A stretch of DNA of 64,000 nt from Myrica gale (lineage: Eukaryota; Streptophyta; Magnoliopsida; Fagales; Myricaceae): assembly GCA_963930655.1 (NCBI GenBank), contig OZ005611.1, positions 24,601,001 to 24,665,000 of the forward strand, given 5' to 3'. Each line of letters begins with the position of its first letter. Within the stretch, counting starts at the first letter, position 1. Of this stretch, positions 34,421 through 46,070 are shown piece by piece. A program made the translations under genes and the position numbers. The notes beneath the pieces were generated by a model. The model made no database searches. It saw only the letters and a list, made by a program, of their open reading frames with translations, and was not told the origin of the DNA.

Positions 34421-37400
34421 CTGTTTAAATAATTAAGCTTAAATGATACAAGTTAGAAATGCAGTACTCATCAAATGATCAAAGGGTATGGATGCCATGC
34501 ATGTTCTCTGTTTTTGAACTTTATCATAAAATCTTCAAATTTTGAAATTAGGATTGATTTGGGATGATGCTGTTTGAATTATGCAATCTTATTTTCCTTT
34601 TTTAGGGTAATTTATGTTCTTTATGTGCTTTTCAAAAGAACTATTTAGGATGTATACAGTACTGTGCAGTTGTCTCCCATCATTGTCATTAGTTGTCGGT
34701 AACTGTCCTTCTATCTCGGCCGACTTACCAACCTTTTTTTCTTGTTCTCCTGTTTCGTCTGTTTTCCTAACTTTCCTTGGAGCTCCCAACGCCCACAATC
34801 CGGTCTGGTCCATATTAATGACAATATAGTCTTGCTAATACCTAACATACGACTTCGCTTTCTATTAGAAACAAAAACAGGAAATAAATGATTGCATTGC
34901 AAGATATTATTTTAATATTCATTAAAGTGTGGCCCACACATTATAATGATTATATGACCTAAAGTTTTAATTAGAGTGAATGATTAGAGATTTATTCTAT
35001 TCAGCAAAGAAAAAATTAGAGATTTATACTAAAAGGATTCTAGAAATTAAATTTTAAATTTAGATTAAATTTACTCATTAATAAAAATATTTAAAAGTTA
35101 AGTTCAAATTGAGATCTCTTGAAATAGGCTAGAAAATCCTTTAGAGACTCCAGATTTATCCAGACCCACAGTCTGAATCGTTACCTCATTTCTCTTTAGA
35201 CTCGGCGAATGCCCTCTAATCAAAAGGGTTTGACCTCATTTTCGACTTGAAACAAAAGCTTTCAATCCTCGTCTTCCTCAAACTTTGCATTTTTTATTTG
35301 AAGCAGAAGTCATCTCTATCTCGTAACATCGCGTTATATTTTAGAGGGAGGAGAGTGGACAGTAGGATTTGAAACAGATTTAGAAATTAAGGGACGTTCC
35401 GGCCCGTTGTACCGGCAAGAGCATTAATTGCACAGTTAATGTGTCTGGCCAAGCTCAATAAGAAGCTAAGCTGAGCTGAATTGGTGCGGATCAGACCTCA
35501 TTAATTGAGTTAAAACGATCCAGACCGTAGCTATGGACCAAATCTTTTCCCGAAATTAAGGACATACTAGAAGTTTTAAGCAAGATCAGTCGTCAGGAGG
35601 TTTTCTCCACCTTGATAATTGTTACCCTCGTTGTTAGGTGGGTGAAGGATCTCAAGGTTTATAATAAACGATCACCATACATATGCTTCTCAATGAAGCT
35701 AGCATATGCAGCTTCCTAGACGAGGCAAGTGAGGCGTCCTCGGAATACCGACCGACAGAAAAATGGCCATGACAGCTACCAAACTGCTTGATTTGAGTCT
35801 CTTAACGAATAATTAACGCCCCACTTGATGCTTCATTTGACAGGGACATTTAAAACGGGTGGTCCAACCTCACCCGGCCGGATGAAATGAAGGAACTTGC
35901 CAGGGAAAAAGAAAGGGGAAAAAGCAGCTACAGAGAGTAAGGACGCATGTTTTCATCTACGTACTTAAAAGGGCGAGCTGCCTCTTTCTTGAATGCGACA
36001 GCGTTTTCTAAGGGGAACGTTGTAGTTTGTCTAAACACGCAGAAGATGGAAACAAATTAAACTCCCACACATGCAGACAAGTCAGACAAGGAAATTACTC
36101 CAAAGAAAGAGTACCATCTTCACTGTTACTACCGAATTCCTTTCACAACATTACTCGGAGCAATTAGTACTTCACTTACTGTATAAATACAGATTGTGTA
36201 AATTTATAATCGTGATTTGATTTAAAGAAACAAATTTAACCTTCTGAATTAAAACGTTGGATTTGTTTCTTTCAATGATAGGGGTGAATTTGCATGACTG
36301 GCTTAACTCTGTTAATGAGGATTACCAGATTTTGTACTTGATGGCACTTCTTTACCGACTTATTCCCACATAAACCCCAATAAATGAATAAATTAGTCTG
36401 TTTTTCTAATAGAAAAGTCATTTTTGTGTGCGCCCCAATTGCTGTCATGATTATAGGAGTGGAAGTGACAAGTGTTAGTCTGATTTTACCTACTTCGAAT
36501 GATGCAGATAAGCAATTGGGTTGCGGAAAGAATGGCCAGTATTCGATCTTAGCAGCTGTATAGTAAAGCACTCTCGTCTTATTATTAATACGGCGTTCTT
36601 TGGTTGTTGAGCTCAAACCCATTGTCTTTAGCTGCCATTCCATCAACAACTACAATTCCTTCCATCGAGTGCTCTTTGAACCGACTCTCTCAGCTTCCCT
36701 TACTTTCCTTCTTACACCATTCCAAGTACGTATTTGGAAAACCCATTATACCCCTGGAACAACGGCTGATGGATTGAATGATAGAGGGCATACTGTAGTC
36801 TTTTAATCTAGTTCCAAGTGCTCCCCCTCCAAGATATTTCTCCATGGCATTCTTGCCATTTTGATCTTCTCACACGCGTTCAAGCTGGCCTGCCTGCTAT
36901 TTATAACAAGGCCAGCCTAGATAGGACTCGCATACCCAGTTATGGGCGCTCTGTGAGAGATGGATAGATAGATAGGGATGGGGGGAGGGAACTAATTCTG
37001 GAATCCTCGAATCCTCTTTGTAACGTTTCTTGCTCAAATGAGTATTCCAACCTCAGCTGCACATGCTAATTATGGGTCTTTGTCTATGACCATGATACTG
37101 CTACTGCTGCTGTCTCTGAGATGCTCACTTGAGCAAGCAATGTTAAAAGTGGAAGTTTTACATTCGTGGTTCTTCTCATTTTCTTGGCCTTCAAAAATTT
37201 TAGATTTGATCACTCTATTTTCAGATGTGTTCTTTCTCTTTTTCTTGCTACCCGAACAAGCATCAAGAATCCATATATATGGTTCTTGCCAACCAAGAGC
37301 TTTCTAGCTGGTAAGTTTCATTTTAGCCGCACAGCCAACCTTTTCGTTGTTTTCGTTTTCGTGGATATACTTGTACTCATCAAAGTCGAATCCATCCTTC

Positions 37401-39330
37401 CATCCATCCAACGATCGGGAGCCCGGGCAGGGTGAGCGGAACCCACATCTCTCCAAGGCTCCCGACCGCAGGATGACCGGACCGGATTGCCTTCGGAGGC
37501 AATCCGTTCTCGAGTTTTATTAGGCTATCAGCTAGCAAACTCCACAATCCAAACTTTAACCCTGCAACATCATGGTTGTTTCTACCAACAAAATGATATA
37601 TTAAGAGGGTTTAACTTTAACCCTTCTAAATTAAGTTTCTTTAGTGAATAACCGATTACGGAACGGGTTATCTTAGCCAAAAAAAAATAAGGAACGGGTT
37701 ACAGGAACGCTTAATTATAAACCAAATTGCTTGATTCGAACACTCTAAAACCATTGGAGGCATTTTGCGATTTCCTTTTCTGAAGTGATATTATATGTTT
37801 AAATATCATTCAAAATATTATCCTCTTAGATCTTTAGCATTAATTTATTACATTGATAAAACGGTACTTAATTACATCTAACAGTCTTTGGCAAGGTTTT
37901 AAACTCCAGAAATATAGATGCTATGAAGGGGGTGAGGGATGGACAAAAACCATCTCATGCTGGTGTATTTGAAGAAGGTGCAACGCCCGTCTTCACTGAT
38001 ATCGATTTCATCTAGTCGCTCAATGAGACAGTCCTTAATGAAGCCGTTCACCCTTTCGTATGGATATATATCAGATCGGACTTACCGGCCCGATCGCAGA
38101 AGATTTTGTTGCCTCCAAGACCATTATCATGTTTAGGACCACCCTTCATATGGTCAGAAAATCCTTCCAGCTAGATATACAAGGCTTCAGTCACCAGCTC
38201 ATGATCTTCTTATGTCTTCCTGCAGGAACTTCTCTCACGTACACACGTGAGTGGCCGCTAGTCTGATATTTTTCATTTTTCCCCATCTGGCCTTCTTCGC
38301 TATCTGTGATATTCACTTATCACAACTGTGCATGCATTTCCTAAATATCCGAGAGAGAGAGGAATAAAAAAACGATGAATCTCTGTAATTTCTTGGTGAA
38401 ATGAAAGAAAGCTCTATCAAAATAAACAAAATTACCATGATCAGTTTTAGTGGGTGTGAGGAACAAGAGATCAGCTCCAGCCCAAATGTCAAATTATATA
38501 TGAGATCTGCTCATTATAAGGTCAGGTGCTAATTAAAATGGACGACGCCGTTCAAAATGCAATGGACAATCTAGCATCATTCAAGGCATGTCATCAGAAA
38601 ATTAATACATATAGAAAAAGGTTTTGGGAGTTTGTAGATCGATGACCAATAACTTTTGGAGGTCTTTACCATCGGATATTGGGTCACGGAGAAGAAAGAG
38701 TACTGCATATATATATTATCTTATCTTATCTTTCCTTGTTTCTATTTTTGTGGCGGATTGGTAGGATCAGTTAACTATTCCATGTTTTGGTTTCAACTTC
38801 CAGCAAATCTTTCTATTATTTAACCAAATAGAATAATATCCTATTGTTCTTGTTGCAGCGCATATGTGGCCCTTCACTTTATAAGTGCAAATTAATGTTG
38901 TCCACCTCCCGATTAAATTCTTTCCTGATGGTACGAGGGAATTCGTCTGAATTTGTTTCAAAACTGATTGATTAGATCTTTGTAAAAGATTAAAATCAAT
39001 TACGAATCTTTTTCATCGCTTTGAATGGGTACCCCATGATCTTATAAAAATTAGGAACAAAATCTAATTTGTGTGCTTCTCCATTTTGAAGACGTACGCT
39101 TCCATGTCTAAAATCTAGTGGCCTTCTCCTTTGAGCAGCATATATATATACTTGTTCATGAATAATATCGTGATCTCTAGGCCATAGCAAAACTATCTTG
39201 AGTCATCTTTAACATCTCTGGTACACACGGGCGCGAGCTAGCACCCACGCTGACACACACAAATCAGACATGATTCTTGGGAACTACGCCGTGCATGGCC
39301 AAAACTTGTTGGTCGATTACCAAAAGGCTA
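34421..39330. other. Long gene-poor stretch
   Basis: About 4.9 kb. A TATA-like CTATTTATAAC at 36897-36907 precedes a real ATG at 37038 that opens an 89-codon frame with a hydrophobic N-terminal segment (MTMILLLLLSLRC), but the frame has no known domain and no convincing continuation. A stretch at 37924-38250 looks somewhat coding-like yet is broken by stops. Two strong hairpins at 37415-37505 are listed apart. Confidence 0.4.
37415..37505. other. Two adjacent strong hairpins, GC-rich island
   Basis: TCGGGAGCC (37415-37423) pairs perfectly with GGCTCCCGA (37457-37465), with an inner GGGT/ACCC pair. Eighteen bases on, GGATTGCCT (37484-37492) pairs perfectly with AGGCAATCC (37497-37505) around a TCGG tetraloop. 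The block is GC-rich amid AT-rich DNA. It matches no RNA family I can recall. Confidence 0.6.
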
Positions 39331-39336
39331 GCTGTG

Positions 39337-39568
39337 GTGTTTGTTATGCTAAAATTTTAGTAAAATTTTAGGAGTCGGTAAAAAGGTTGAAGAGAGAGAA
39401 TTGAAAAAGTGAAAAAGTTAGAGAAAAAGTAAGAGAGAGAATGAAAAAGTAAGTAAAAAAGTGAAAAAGTGAAAAAAAAAATTAGAGAAAAAGTAAGGAG
39501 AGAGAATGAAAAAGTATGGATGTTAAAATTTTAGTAAAATTTTGTTAAAACTGTAGTTTAGACAAACA
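39337..39568. mobile_element. Tourist-like MITE, A-rich variant
   Basis: Left TGTGGTGTTTGTTATGC and right GACAAACACCATG are inverted, and GCTAAAATTTTAGTAAAATT recurs inverted-like near the right end. The interior is a purine-rich run with GAGAAAAAGTAAG and AGAGAATGAAAAAGTA repeated about 64 bp apart. Ends approximate. Confidence 0.6.
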
Positions 39569-39639
39569 CCATGTAAATTATTACGTACATAATTTGATCT
39601 TTTTTTCAGTTTGGTCTTGAGAATTTAATTTCTTTTAAA

Positions 39640-40215
39640 ATTATTTTTGATGTTTGAATTTATTTCAAAATAGATCATGCTGTCAATTTAGTGGACGAAA
39701 AAGCACAAGGAGTTCATTGCTTACACGTGAAAATTGACAGCTCGATTAAAAAAATATCGCTCAATCGCAATATGACATGTGTCAGTAAAAAAATAATTTT
39801 TTTACAAAAAATAAAAATAATCTAAAATTAATAAAAAAAATATATATTTTTTTTTATTTTTTTAAAGGAGAAAAAATGGAAAATGATCAGAGACTCCGGT
39901 GGAGGCCCCCTCCATCAACCGCCGGATCTAAGGTGGCTGGGGGACCTCCCCCATCCCTCCCCAGAGCACCGCCCGGGGTGGATGAGAGATTCCTCCTCCC
40001 TCCGTTGGCCGCCCGGTGGAGGCCCCTCCATCGAGAAATGATCGGAGGTCTTTTTTTCTCATTTAAAAAAATTAATATTTTTTATTAATTTTAGATTTTT
40101 TTATTTACTGATATGTGTCAATTTTCAAGTGTAAGCCGTTAGTCACGTGTATTTTTCCATCGACTAAATTGACGACATAATCTATTTGAGAATGAGTCTA
40201 AACTTGGGGATATTT
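39640..40215. mobile_element. Fold-back element with long inverted arms
   Basis: The left arm from about 39640 (AAATAGATCATGCTGTCAAT, ACACGTGAAAATTGACA) is the inverse of the right arm to about 40215 (TGTCAATTTTCAAGTGTAAG, ATTGACGACATAATCTATTT). Pairing continues through AT-rich DNA to a GC-rich centre in which GGTGGAGGCCCCCTCC (39898) opposes GGTGGAGGCCCCTCC-type sequence (40015). Nearly the whole unit is one hairpin. No clear target duplication, so the class is open (Mutator-like or fold-back). Confidence 0.7.
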
Positions 40216-40563
40216 TTAGAAAAAATCCAACCCTAATAATCAATAAATGTCAAACCTTAATACGTACAGAATAATTTAGCCTCACCAAAACTTGTCGGTG
40301 GGTGAGAGGAGAAATCTAGAGAGACACGTGGGGAGTTATTGTGACAAATCCCATCAGGATTTTGTTTTTTGTTTTTAAATCCCATCAGGATTAGATATAT
40401 GCAGAGGGCAGACCACCTATTCATATATACCAGCAGGATCGAGGCTAGCTGGCCGTGGGGTTCATACTTGAACCCCTTTTTTCTTTTTCTAAGCATATAC
40501 TTGACATGACCAAGGAATTTGAGAAGTGGGGTTTGTTATCTGTGACTGACAGGTGAAATTATA
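40216..40563. other. Spacer
   Basis: AATCCCATCAGGATT-type sequence is doubled near 40348-40392; nothing else recognised. Confidence 0.4.
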
Positions 40564-40960
40564 CGTGTGACTGTTCGTTTAACAAATAATTCTCAGAATT
40601 TTTGGTATTCTCACAATATAAAAATCTTACAACCAAACATCATTTTTAACCTCACATAAAAATAACTACAACACTCAGGGACGAATCTACGGGGGGGGGG
40701 TCCGGGCCCCCCCAAAGATTTTGAAAAAAAAAAATTTATTATTAATATTTAATATTTAAAGTGTCATAATTGTATTTTAGTGCTTATAATTGTATTCCGG
40801 CCCCACCGAATTTTTTTTTTTGCTTATAATTGTATTCCGGCCCCCCTCCAAACAAATTTCTGGCTTCGTCCCTGACAACACCCATACCAATAAAGTTAAC
40901 ATCACTTAAAAATTCTCAAAACACAAAAAATCCTCACAACACTCCTAACAGAACACCCTC
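40564..40960. mobile_element. Tourist-like MITE, family D, interrupted copy
   Basis: Left part to 40675 (CTGTTCGTTTAACAAATAAT, CAACCAAACATCATTTTT) and right part from 40883 (CATACCAATAAAGTTAAC, AATTCTCAAAACACAAAAAA) together match the intact copy at 45321-45481. The middle is a later insertion. Outer limits approximate. Confidence 0.75.
40676..40874. mobile_element. Short hAT-like element inserted in a MITE (199 bp)
   Basis: Begins CAGGGACGAATCTACGGGG and ends CTGGCTTCGTCCCTG; outer 9 bp CAGGGACGA are perfectly inverted. Flanked by ACAACACT (40668-40675) and ACAACACC (40875-40882), 7 of 8 alike. Inside, GCTTATAATTGTATTCCGGCCCC recurs. Its ends resemble but differ from the CAGTGGCGGA family. 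Confidence 0.8.
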
Positions 40961-40964
40961 TATA

Positions 40965-42321
40965 TAATAGCCAAGTTGGGTAGAGGATAATGTATGCTTT
41001 GTTTATTCTCTGGAGGGGCCGGAGGGGCGTTCGTATTCCAGTATGTTTGTTTCGTAAAAAATTATAATATTTTTAAATTTGTAATAAAATTATGAATACT
41101 TACGTAGATTAAAATTTTATGTAATAATTAGTAAAAAATTTAAAAAATATTTATTTTTTGTTAGAATTTATAAAAATATTTGAAGAGATGATTTGATGTA
41201 ATTGTTTAATAAAAATATTAGAATTAGGTAAAAATATTAAAAAAAGAATATTTGTTATAATTTTTTTTAAAAAAATTATTAGAGTTTATGTGAAAAGTTA
41301 TTAGAGCTTGTGTAAAAGATATTAGAGCGGTCTGTGACCGCCGCTATAGGTTAGCAGCTCTTTTTTTCCTACATTTCTAAATCACCACTAATCTTTTCTT
41401 ATATTTTTCTATACATATTTTTTTAATCGGTAAATCAAATTTATTTTAATAACCATTATTCATTGGATTAAAAAATTAAAGAACAAGGAGAATAAAATAA
41501 AATATATTTCATCATTGATTAATAATATTTTACAACAAACACAATAATCTCTAAAGTAATATAAAAAGTAACAAATTTCTAATATAAAATAACAATATGC
41601 AAGGACCGACTAAAATATTCAAATACAACACAAAAAGCAAAGACCAATTAAAATCTTCCTCCTTTTACACATCAACTTCCTCTATCTTGAATTCCTGTAA
41701 TAGAAAATAAATATCACATGAAAAATAGAAATAAACAAAAGATTTATGTAAACAAAATATCTACTTGTATATAAGGCTATAAGTAACTCTAGATCAACGT
41801 TGACCTACAGTTTCATAGCTTATAGCCCTAAAGTCATTATCCCCGGCAACATGACCTTTAGTCTACAAATATATTTTAAAAAAAACTTGGACAAATCTAG
41901 CATTAAGTTATCCTTTTTGGGATCCCTTTTCCACCGCTGTAAGAAAAGATTATTCTCCACCCTATCCAACACTCAAACTAAAGCAATATCTGGATAATGA
42001 GATCACTTACGAGCATGTTGGCTTTAGCTGCAGGCAGCAGATTCTCTAATTCCAACTATGTATTAACTGCTTTGCTTATATACATATATAATATAATAGG
42101 GAATAATTAAGCTAGCACACCAATCCGTTATCAGAATATTTGTTAAAAAATATCCCTTCCAGAAAAAGCGAAAAGATTGTTATAGAACAGATTCAAAGGC
42201 AAAGCTTGCCCAACTAAATCAAGCACCAAAAAACTAAAGATTTCTTGCAACGCATTCAACCATTAGCACCAAAAACTTCCCCTGTCAGAAAGCAAAGCAT
42301 CTCAACGTTACTTCTTCAGCA
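40965..42321. other. AT-rich spacer before the glucanase gene
   Basis: No gene seen. The final 300 bp would hold the glucanase promoter and leader; no TATA box stands out clearly. Confidence 0.45.
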
Positions 42322-44134
42322 ATGACTGCCCCCATTGCATCCTACCTTTACCATCCCACGAACATCATGGACAAGGGCAAGTCCATCATTGTCGCTTCTA
42401 TGGTCAGCAAAATATTACTTCTCCTTGCATCAACTGTCTTCCAAGGTAACAAAAAACCTTATTTGATCTATATTGGTTTCTTTGACTAATTGAAACTAGT
42501 GGATTATTTAGCCTTTGCGACACACTTATAATTACTTAATTTGTTATAGCTTTCTAGGCTTGAAATCTAAACCTGTCTTCATTTTGTTTCCAGGAGTGCA
42601 AGGAGCAATTGGGGTAAATTATGGCACAGTGGCAAACAATCTTCCTCCTCCATCACAAGTTGCACATTTCCTTTTAGAATCGACCACTATTAACCGGGTC
42701 AGACTCTTTGATGCCAACCCTGGAATATTACAAGCCTTTGCTCATACGGGGATTGAGGTCACAATCACTGTCCCTAATGACCAAATCCCCCAGCTTGCTA
42801 ATTTAAGCTTTGCTGAACAATGGGTGAAAACCAATGTGGAACCTTATACACCTGCCACCAACCTAGTCCGAGTTTTAGTAGGCAACGAAGTATTATCCAC
42901 AGCAAATAAGTTGCTCATTGCAAGCCTAGTCCCGGCCATGCAGACCCTTCACACAGCACTTGTGTCAGCCTCTTTGGATCAACGTATCAAGGTCTCCACG
43001 CCCCACTCTTTGGGCATTTTATCAGGCTCAAGCCCACCATCCACTGGCAGATTTAGACAAGGCTATGACACTCATGTGCTCAAGCCATTGCTTGCCTTCC
43101 TTAGGGCCACCAATGCACCTTTCATGGTAAACCCGTATCCATTTTTTGGCTACTCATCCGACACACTGGATTATGCACTTTTTAGATCCAATCCAGGAGT
43201 GGTTGATGAGAACACTAAACTTCGCTACACAAACATGTTGGATGCTCAGTTGGATGCAACATTCTCAGCCATGAAATTGTTGGGGTTTGATGACCTTGAG
43301 ATTGTCATAGCCGAAACAGGATGGCCTTCCGAGGGAGATTCGTCCCAAGTTGGGGTTAGCCCAGACGATGCTGCTGATTTCAATGGAAATCTTATACGAC
43401 ATGTGACATCTGGGGACGGCACGCCGCTCATGCCCAACCGGACATTTGAGACATACATTTTCGCACTGTTCAATGAAAATCTCAAGCCTGGACCAACATG
43501 CGAGAGAAACTTCGGGTTGTTCCGACCCGATATGACACCCGTCTATGATGTTGGAATCCTACGACCCACGGTAGCTGCTGCCGCCGATTATCACCGTAAA
43601 TCATTATTGTTAATCATCCTTATGCTTGTGCTTGATTGGTTTGTGGACTTGGCTCTGGCAGGCTAGATCATCTATCCCTAATAACCGAGGTCCAGATAAT
43701 GTAAGCCCAGGCCCAGGTATTTCACCAATCAGCCCATTGCCACCGGTTAAGGGAAAAGGACAATGGTGTCTGCCCAAATCAGTGGCTGACCCAGATGATT
43801 TGCAAAGGAATATTGATTATGTTTGTGGGCTGGGCTTGAACTGTGGGCCAATCCAAGAAGGAGGCCCATGTTTTGATCCTAATACAGTTCGTGCCCATGC
43901 ATCTTATGCCATGAATTTGTACTATCAATCAACGGGAAAGTTTGACTACAATTGTGATTTTAAACAAACTGGAGCCATCACTGACGTGGATCCAAGTAAG
44001 CCTTTTCTCTCCTTTTTTTTTTTTTTCTTTTCTCATTATTTCTTCCTTTTTCTTCCCGGAATTAATATTTTTTTAAAAAAAATTTTTGTTTGATCATTTA
44101 TGTTTACACAGGCTATGGAAGTTGCAAATATTGA
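42322..44134 (+). CDS. Glucan endo-1,3-beta-glucosidase (GH17) with X8/CBM43 domain
   Basis: Exons 42322-42445, 42594-43570, 43662-43995 and 44112-44134 give 485 aa. A signal peptide (hydrophobic KILLLLAST) is cut near QGAIGVNYG; the second in-frame Met, at residue 16, would give a tidier signal. The GH17 barrel follows, with acid/base Glu near 140 (VGNEV) and nucleophile Glu near 282 (ETGWPS). A proline-rich linker leads to an X8 (CBM43) callose-binding domain with conserved WCLPK, CGLGLNCGPIQEGGPCF and YNCDF. It should cut callose in the cell wall or at plasmodesmata. The model ends at SYGSCKY with no anchor. The 91-bp intron at 43571-43661 reads open in frame and would replace X8 with a hydrophobic tail if kept. 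Confidence 0.93.
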
Positions 44135-44347
44135 GCAATGAAGACCCGCTTCCTGGAGATCCATGGAGTAGTAATATGTGTTTCTAGGCTTATAGGTAGA
44201 AATATTGTTGAAGGAATCATTGAGCAATTAATTAAAAAAAATAGTTATTATATTTTTAGCGCTCTCTCTCTCTCTCATGTTTACAAATTAATTAATATAA
44301 TTTATTATTATAAGTGCCCTTTTAAGGCTTGTTCGAGTATACTATGA

Positions 44348-44520
44348 TTGTGTTTGTGTTGAAATATTTTTGGTATTGGGTTTTGTGTTGGTATTGGGTT
44401 TAGTGAAAAATTGAAGAGAGGTAAATTTTTATATTTTTTGATGGGAGAGAGAGATTATATTGTAGTTTTTTATTAGGAGAGAGAGAATATTTTGGGTAAT
44501 ATTGTGTTAGCAAACGCAGC
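44348..44520. mobile_element. Tourist-like MITE, family B, divergent copy
   Basis: Left TTGTGTTTGTGTTGAAATAT, inner GTATTGGGTTTAGTGAAAAA, right GTTAGCAAACGCAGCC. TTGGTATTGGGTTTTGTG is locally duplicated. It lies just after the glucanase gene; ends approximate. Confidence 0.6.
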
Positions 44521-44788
44521 CTATATCGGGTACATTTTTTTATTTGAACTACCGACTATTTCTGAATACAGTTTAGGTATATCATGTACATTTTAGATTA
44601 GAACGGACGCCTACTTCTTAATATAGTTTTTTTGGTAAATAAAATTTTTAATTTTCTAATTATTGAGCATCCTTTGCAACATGAATACTATCTCATTTGG
44701 TATTTGTTAATGCTACAAATTTCAATCGTTGCAGGCTCTAGAAATTGGGCAATTTCCTTTTTAATTTTAATTGTACTTAAGAAATTAA

Positions 44789-44972
44789 GATGATGTTTGT
44801 TTCCCCCAACATTTTAGGGCATGAAAATTTCCAGCAAAACAAACAAACTCCAAAATTTTTAACTTTTACACATACATACTTTACTTTCCACAAACTCTAA
44901 TAAATCTCAATAAAGTAAAGATTTCCAAAATTTTGAGAATATTCCCTAAAATTTTGACAAATAAACATACAC
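44789..44972. mobile_element. Tourist-like MITE, family A, copy 4 (184 bp, inverted)
   Basis: TAA on both sides (44786-44788, 44973-44975). Left GATGATGTTTGTTT, right AAATAAACATACAC; interior is the reverse of the copy at 1263 (TCTCAATAAAGTAAAGATTT). Confidence 0.8.
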
Positions 44973-45320
44973 TAAGTTGTATTGGATATGTCTTACCCAA
45001 AGTTTAAAAAATTCATTAGAAAAAAAAGAAAAAAAATTTACTTACAAATTATCAAGTGATTTACACTCCATTATAAATTACAACGTTCGAAACATTCACC
45101 CATAAAACTACATATTCTTAATATATTGGACCTTCATTGTCAAATTTAAAGGGAAATTATTTATTTTTAATACTAAATATGAATTATGTGTTTTTAAAAA
45201 GTTAAATAATATGTTATATTTAAAAGTACAATGTTATTTTATTAACAAAAAATCAAATTCTGTCAACAAAAATTAATGATAATGCATTGAATTGGAGATA
45301 CATAGTTTGTAGATTAATAA

Positions 45321-45481
45321 GAGTCTGTTCGTTTACAAAGAATCTTCAGAATTCTACAACCAAACATCATTTTTCACATCACATAAATATAACTACAACA
45401 CGCATACCAATAAAGTTAATATTACATAAAAATTCTCAAAACACAAAAAATTTTCACACAACACCTTAACCGAACATCACC
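45321..45481. mobile_element. Tourist-like MITE, family D, intact copy (161 bp)
   Basis: TAA on both sides (45318-45320, 45482-45484). Left GAGTCTGTTCG, right CGAACATCACC. Serves as the empty-site model for the interrupted copy at 40564. Confidence 0.8.
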
Positions 45482-45484
45482 TAA

Positions 45485-46070
45485 ATATCTCAAAGTAGAC
45501 AGTGTAAAAGTATAAATTTTATAATAGTTTTAAAATAAAATAAAAATTATTTTAGAGCTTATAGTGTATTTGTTAAATAAAATTTTAATAAAATTTCATT
45601 TAAAATTTATTTTTATCAAATACAAATACTTATTCACCAATTTCAATAAGAGCTCGTTTTAATATCAATCCAAAATTTTAATAATTGATAAAATTTTAAA
45701 AATAAATGCACTGTTAATGCCAAACTTACAGCAGCGAAATACGTGAATCTTTTCCGATCGGGTCCTCTGCCCTCCCTCCCACCTGTATGTACATTGTACT
45801 AGATACGGTCATACGGTGCGTTCCGTTTTCCACTGGCGCAAAATTTACTCCATAAGATCTATCTCGCTGTGGCGGTGTCCTCCATATCAAAATAGTTTCT
45901 CTCTCTGTCTCCTGTCCTGCCTCTTGGTTGACACAGTCGTGAACACGAAACACGTACATAAAGCTGGTCGATTTCTAGGGTTTATCTGTCACTCTCATGT
46001 CCCATTTCTAAGGTTCTGGGTTTTGGTTTTTTTGGTTAATCTACCTTTTCACATTCTGCTCCGTACAACC
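45485..46070 (+). promoter_or_regulatory. ACBP promoter and leader region
   Basis: AT-rich to about 45720, then a CT-rich stretch (TTTCTCTCTCTGTCTCCTG near 45896) typical of a plant core promoter or 5' leader. No other element recognised. Confidence 0.4.

Noticed and set aside
37038-37307. Possible small secreted protein gene
   Set aside because: It has a real ATG and an upstream TATA-like box, but no known peptide motif and no supported second exon; left as a note only.
37924-38266. Coding-like stretch
   Set aside because: Interrupted by stops and not matched to any family on either strand.
43571-43666. Stop in the glucanase that first looked like a frameshift before the X8 domain
   Set aside because: A GT-AG intron at 43571-43661 joins the two parts in phase, so the gene is intact.
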